From Chitinophagaceae bacterium (lineage in GTDB: Bacteria; Bacteroidota; Bacteroidia; Chitinophagales; Chitinophagaceae), in assembly GCA_025924755.1 (NCBI GenBank), contig JAICHT010000133.1, forward strand, positions 1 through 9,292: DNA of 9,292 nt, read 5' to 3'. Shown in pieces: positions 5,510-9,292 of this stretch (the stretch's first letter is position 1; each line of letters opens with the position of its first letter). The translations under genes were made by a program, and so were the position numbers. The notes under the pieces were generated by a model that was given only the letters and a program-made list of their open reading frames with translations, was not told the origin of the DNA and ran no database searches.

Positions 5510-8500
5510 TTACTGTTCTTTCGCGATACCTATTACCGGCAGCGCTTTTTGCCGTATCAGTTCATTAAAAGCCGGAATCTGTTTATTTTTTATTTCCCCC
5601 AATTTGCGAAGCTGTGCATCAATTTGTGCGGAAAGGTCGGCATATACGTCCTGCACTTGTTTTGTTGGTGCAAAATTGCCGCTATTGGCAACATTATATA
5701 AACCGGCAATTTTATCGTTTAACTTGATGGGAAAGTTTAACGGATCTTCACCGCTTTTTGATTTGGTTTGTACCAATTCATTCTCAATCGAGCTCAGTTG
5801 CTTATTGATACTGTCTGCCACCTGCTTCACATCTTTCGGCATATTCTTTCCCTGCAGGCTCACAAAAGAATTGATCTGTGTACGAAAGGAACGAATATCC
5901 TTTATGGCGTTTTGCACATCGTTGAATTTATTTCTTACCTGCATCAAAAAATTAAATTGCGCTTCATAATCCTGTTGTGATATTTTATAATTCGGATCAG
6001 CTTTGATAGTGAACGGCACTTCAACCGAATCATTCTCCACAATAAACCGTGCAAAATATTTTCCAGGAGGCGCAGGCAATGCACCGGGGGTTCCGTTCCA
6101 TAAAATCATACCTTCTGCCCGCTCTGCCTGCGGATATTGAAAATCCCACACAAACTGGTTCATTCCTTTATCTATATCCAACTTATTATCTTTCGACTTG
6201 GTGCTGAAGGTTTTAATTTCCTTATGAGTGGTATCAAAGATCTTTACGTATGCTTTTGCTGAATCCTTTATATTCTTTACGTAATAATTGAACACCACAC
6301 CGTTTGGCGGATTGGTTCCAACATTCGCTTCCGTTCCACCAAAAGCTCCTCTGAATCTTCCGCCTTGCATGCGGTAGGCAGGGTTCACATCAAACACATG
6401 AAGATTTTGATTAAGGATATTAATATTCATTTGTTGCAACAGGCTTAAATCATCCAACACATAAAAGGCACGGCCATGTGTGGCTACTATAAGATCGTTG
6501 TCTTTGATGGTCATATCTGCTATCTGTGTTATTGGCATATTGAGTTGAAAAGGCTTCCAGTGTGCGCCGTCATCAAAGGAAATGTACATGCCATATTCTG
6601 TACCGGCATATAGCAAACCGGGGCGTTTTTTATCTGCACGAAGACACCTGGTGAAGTGCATTTTTTCTATGCCGTTGGTGATCAGTGTCCAACTCTTTCC
6701 ATAGTTTTCGGTTTTGTAGATGTAAGGCGTATAATCATCACTCTTGTATCTAGTACCCACAAAATACGCTGCTCCTTTTTTGAAAGGATCTGCTTCTACA
6801 CAATTCCACATCATCCATTTAGGTGCATCTTTCGGCGTTACATTTTCCCAATGGCCGCCACCATCTTTACTTACATGAATTAATCCGTCATCACTTCCTG
6901 TCCACAGTAAATCTTTTTCCAATGGCGATTCGGCAGCCGTGAAAATGGTGCAGTAATATTCCACCGACGTATTGTCTTTGGTAATGGGTCCACCACTGGG
7001 TCCTTGTTTACTTTTATCGTTGGTGGTCAGGTCAGGCGATATGGCCTCCCAACTAGCGCCTTGGTTATCGGTTTTAAACAACACGTTTCCGGCAGCATAT
7101 AACCGCTTTGGATTATTGGGCGAAAAGAACAAAGGAAAGTTCCATTGAAAGCGATATTTCAATGCGTCGGCACCGTAGCCGGTTGGGTTATCCGGCCAAA
7201 CACTTATCACCCGGTTCTCGCCGGTTTTATGATCCATTCGTGATATAAATCCATCATAATTGCCGCCATATACAATTTCCGGATCGGCAGGATCGGCAAC
7301 CACATAGCCCGATTCAAATCCTGCTGTAGATGTCCAGTCATTTTCAGTAATGCCGGGTCCTGATGTTCTGCTTTTGATACGAACCGTTGAGTTATCCTGT
7401 TGCGCGGCCAGTATATGATAAGGAAATGCATTGTCGGTGGAAACACGATAGAATTGTGCCGTAGGTTGCGTCATTACAGAACTCCAATTATTGCCACCAT
7501 CAAAGGAAACCTGCGCGCCGCCATCATCTCCTAATATCATTCTATTGCCATCTTTCGGATCAATCCAAAGATCGTGGTGATCGCTGTGCGGACTTCTCAT
7601 TACCTGAAACGTTTTTCCGCCATCACGGCTGCGCATCAAACTTACATTCATCACATATACCGTATTATCATTTTTTGGATCTACAAAAATCCGGTTGAAG
7701 TACCACGAACGTTGGCGGATTTCACTATCCTGGCTGGTTAGTGTCCATGTTTCTCCACTGTCATTACTGATGTACAAGCCGCCGTGTTCATTTTCGATCA
7801 TGGCAAAAATCTTCTCAGGATTATTTGATGAAACCGCAATGCAAACAATACCCCAGATGCCTTTGGGCAATCCTTTTTTTGCAGAGATGTTTGTCCATGT
7901 TTCGCCGCCATCAGTGCTTTTCCAAAGCGAACTTCCTTCGCCACCGCTTTCCATACTGTATGGCGTACGCAACACATGCCACATGCCTGCATATAATACG
8001 GACGGGTTGCCTGGCTCCATTACAATATCGCTGGCAGCAGTCAGGTTATTGACATATAAAACTTTCTTCCAGGTTTTGCCGCCATCCGTTGTTTTATAAA
8101 TCCCACGATTTTCACTTGGGCCAAATGAATGCCCGATCACAGCTACCCACGCAGTATTAGGGTCACGGGGATGAACAACGATTTTTGCAATATGACGGGT
8201 ATCTTTTAAGCCAATATTCCGCCATGATATTCCACCATCGTCGCTACGCCAAAGGCCATCGAGACCTTCGCTTTCGTTGCCTCGTAACGTATTTTCACCT
8301 TCGCCTGCGTACAATACATTATTATCGCTTGGCGCTACCGCAACAGCGCCGATAGAGCCGCCAAAATATTTATCCGAAACATTTTTCCAATTGCTTCCTG
8401 CATCGGTAGTTTTCCAAACACCGCCGGCTGCACTGCCAAAATAAAACGTGTTGTGATCGTTATAATCTCCCGCTACAGCGGCCACGCGGCCGCCACGGAA

Positions 8501-8635
8501 TGGGCCTATCAAACGGTATTTTAATTTTGAAAAGAAGACATCCTCACTATTGCCTTTACCAGCAGGCGCCGCTTTTTTTTGTGCAAAAGAAGAAACAGAG
8601 ATACAACAAAACAGGAACAAAATAATTTTTTGCAT
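5510..8635 (-). CDS. Exported Asp-box/BNR (VPS10/sortilin-like) beta-propeller protein
   Basis: A 1041-residue protein with an N-terminal signal peptide (MQKIILFLFCCISVSSFAQ, likely cleaved near 18-19; no lipobox). Eleven Asp-box motifs (S/T-x-D-x-G-x-x-W type) are visible near residues 76, 131, 182, 240, 290, 336, 377, 521, 589, 641 and 686. Examples are SDDGGISW, TTDGGKTW and STDGGETW. They indicate one or two beta-propellers filling residues 40-735. ATHGRAFYVLDD (718-729) closes the propeller region. Residues about 770-880 look like an Ig/FlgD-like beta domain (NQFVWDFQYP...PPGKYFARFIV), followed by a helical segment (about 885-1030). Such proteins are often labelled glycosyl hydrolase or sortilin-like, but Asp boxes are structural and do not prove enzyme activity. 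No type IX secretion C-terminal domain is seen, so a periplasmic or outer-membrane-facing location is likely. It is divergent from an adenine deaminase gene and ends in a strong terminator, so it forms its own unit. Function unknown. Confidence 0.9.
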   Translation of the reverse strand: MQKIILFLFCCISVSSFAQKKAAPAGKGNSEDVFFSKLKYRLIGPFRGGRVAAVAGDYNDHNTFYFGSAAGGVWKTTDAGSNWKNVSDKYFGGSIGAVAVAPSDNNVLYAGEGENTLRGNESEGLDGLWRSDDGGISWRNIGLKDTRHIAKIVVHPRDPNTAWVAVIGHSFGPSENRGIYKTTDGGKTWKKVLYVNNLTAASDIVMEPGNPSVLYAGMWHVLRTPYSMESGGEGSSLWKSTDGGETWTNISAKKGLPKGIWGIVCIAVSSNNPEKIFAMIENEHGGLYISNDSGETWTLTSQDSEIRQRSWYFNRIFVDPKNDNTVYVMNVSLMRSRDGGKTFQVMRSPHSDHHDLWIDPKDGNRMILGDDGGAQVSFDGGNNWSSVMTQPTAQFYRVSTDNAFPYHILAAQQDNSTVRIKSRTSGPGITENDWTSTAGFESGYVVADPADPEIVYGGNYDGFISRMDHKTGENRVISVWPDNPTGYGADALKYRFQWNFPLFFSPNNPKRLYAAGNVLFKTDNQGASWEAISPDLTTNDKSKQGPSGGPITKDNTSVEYYCTIFTAAESPLEKDLLWTGSDDGLIHVSKDGGGHWENVTPKDAPKWMMWNCVEADPFKKGAAYFVGTRYKSDDYTPYIYKTENYGKSWTLITNGIEKMHFTRCLRADKKRPGLLYAGTEYGMYISFDDGAHWKPFQLNMPITQIADMTIKDNDLIVATHGRAFYVLDDLSLLQQMNINILNQNLHVFDVNPAYRMQGGRFRGAFGGTEANVGTNPPNGVVFNYYVKNIKDSAKAYVKIFDTTHKEIKTFSTKSKDNKLDIDKGMNQFVWDFQYPQAERAEGMILWNGTPGALPAPPGKYFARFIVENDSVEVPFTIKADPNYKISQQDYEAQFNFLMQVRNKFNDVQNAIKDIRSFRTQINSFVSLQGKNMPKDVKQVADSINKQLSSIENELVQTKSKSGEDPLNFPIKLNDKIAGLYNVANSGNFAPTKQVQDVYADLSAQIDAQLRKLGEIKNKQIPAFNELIRQKALPVIGIAKEQ

Positions 8636-8653
8636 GGATAGGTAATTAAGGTT

Positions 8654-8686
8654 GAAATTTACAACACATCAGTACTTCACTTCAAA
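8654..8686 (-). promoter_or_regulatory. Candidate promoter of the Asp-box propeller gene
   Basis: On the - strand TTTG (complement of CAAA at 8683-8686) is followed after 21 nt by TAAATTTC (complement of GAAATTTA at 8654-8661). This matches TAnnTTTG except for the last base. The spacing fits Bacteroidota promoters and predicts a start about 15 nt before the ATG at 8635. It occupies most of the 58-nt divergent gap with the adenine deaminase gene, whose own promoter must overlap it. Confidence 0.42.
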
Positions 8687-8693
8687 TTTTTTT

Positions 8694-9292
8694 ATGAATT
8701 TCTCTGTACAAGGCAATTTGGTAGATATTCAAAATAGAAGAATCTACCCGGCAACCATCACAGTTGCGGAAGACAGAATTACCTCTATAACCGAAAACTC
8801 CGAATTGAATGTGGAGAACTACATATTGCCCGGCTTTATTGATGCGCATGTACATATTGAAAGTTCGATGCTGGTGCCTTCAGAGTTTGCAAGGCTTGCA
8901 GTAGTGCATGGCACTATATCTACGGTAAGCGACCCGCACGAAATTGCCAATGTATGTGGCCGTGACGGAATTAATTATATGATTGAAAATGGGAATACGG
9001 TTCCGTTTAAATTTTATTTCGGAGCACCCAGTTGTGTGCCTGCTACGCAGTTTGAAACAGCCGGCGCTACTATTTCGGCGAAGGATGTAAAAGAGTTGTT
9101 ACGTAGGGATGATATTTATTATTTGAGCGAGATGATGAACTTTCCGGGTGTGTTAAATAATGATGAAGAAGTAATGAAAAAGATTGCGGCTGCCAGGCAG
9201 TTTAATAAGCCTGTAGACGGCCATGCGCCTGGTTTGCTTAATGCAGCGGCCAAACAATATATTAAAGCCGGCATCAGCACCGATCATGAATG
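8694..9292 (+). CDS. ade: Adenine deaminase, N-terminal part, 3' truncated by the window
   Basis: The first 199 codons of an amidohydrolase-superfamily adenine deaminase, which converts adenine to hypoxanthine and ammonia in purine salvage with a metal centre in the cytosol. The ATG at 8694 begins MNFSVQGNLVDIQNRRIYP, a short N-terminal beta-sandwich strand set. This is followed by LPGFIDAHVHIESS, with the metal-binding HxH at H52/H54. VHGTISTVSDPHEIANVCG (about 71-89) and FYFGAPSCVPAT (about 108-119) are signature segments of the Ade family rather than of dihydroorotase or urease. DGHAPGL (175-181, H177) and STDHE (195-199) are further conserved active-site segments. The usual length is about 540-590 residues, so nearly two thirds lies outside. 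It is divergent from the propeller gene with 58 nt between the start codons. I see no frameshift in the visible part. Confidence 0.93.
   Translation, partial: MNFSVQGNLVDIQNRRIYPATITVAEDRITSITENSELNVENYILPGFIDAHVHIESSMLVPSEFARLAVVHGTISTVSDPHEIANVCGRDGINYMIENGNTVPFKFYFGAPSCVPATQFETAGATISAKDVKELLRRDDIYYLSEMMNFPGVLNNDEEVMKKIAAARQFNKPVDGHAPGLLNAAAKQYIKAGISTDHE

Noticed and set aside
5604..5980. Two overlapping + strand open frames opposite the C-terminal part of the propeller gene.
   Set aside because: They are shadow frames, cysteine/leucine-rich, with no promoter and no conserved motif.
7695..8099. A 134-codon open frame on the + strand inside the propeller gene.
   Set aside because: It is antisense to a well-supported coding region with repeated Asp-box motifs. 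Its translation is low-complexity and cysteine/proline-rich with no recognisable domain.
5510..8635. Tandem Asp-box units considered as DNA repeats or a CRISPR-like array.
   Set aside because: The repeats are protein-level motifs with irregular spacing and diverged codons. No regular DNA repeat-spacer pattern exists.

Overview
The window looks like ordinary chromosomal DNA from a member of the Bacteroidota, most likely Chitinophagaceae or a close relative. This is inferred from the moderate, AT-leaning base composition, start codons without Shine-Dalgarno sequences, exact copies of the Bacteroidota -7 promoter motif TAnnTTTG upstream of genes, a hybrid kinase ending in REC-HPt, a LytTR regulator, and a roughly 1000-residue exported Asp-box propeller protein. 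I see no transposase, phage gene, tRNA, rRNA or CRISPR array.

Left part, + strand (1-1777): the 3' end of an M20 metallodipeptidase gene, closed by an AT-rich hairpin. Next come a small S4-domain RNA-binding protein (Hsp15/RqcP-like) and trmD, the tRNA m1G37 methyltransferase. The last two genes each have an exact TAnnTTTG motif only 4-9 nt before the start codon, which suggests leaderless or nearly leaderless mRNAs.

Middle part, - strand (1778-5457): a signalling cluster read right to left. It holds a LytTR-type response regulator with its own well-formed promoter, a 259-nt spacer with two hairpins, a 64-residue two-helix membrane protein, and a hybrid histidine kinase (TM-sensor-TM-HisKA-HATPase-REC-HPt). 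The kinase has no separate output regulator next to it. The LytTR protein lacks its usual LytS/YehU-type kinase nearby. A phosphorelay from the kinase's HPt domain to the LytTR receiver is therefore the natural hypothesis. A hairpin plus A7/T7 tract in the 276-nt convergent gap (1778-2053) probably terminates this transcript.

Right part (5464-9292): a large exported Asp-box/BNR (VPS10-like) beta-propeller protein on the - strand, ending in a near-perfect intrinsic terminator. It is divergent from the 5' part of an adenine deaminase gene on the + strand that runs off the window.

No wholly new system is evident. The most interesting parts are the kinase/small membrane protein/LytTR cluster with its structured spacer, and the promoter-at-start-codon arrangement of the two translation-related genes.
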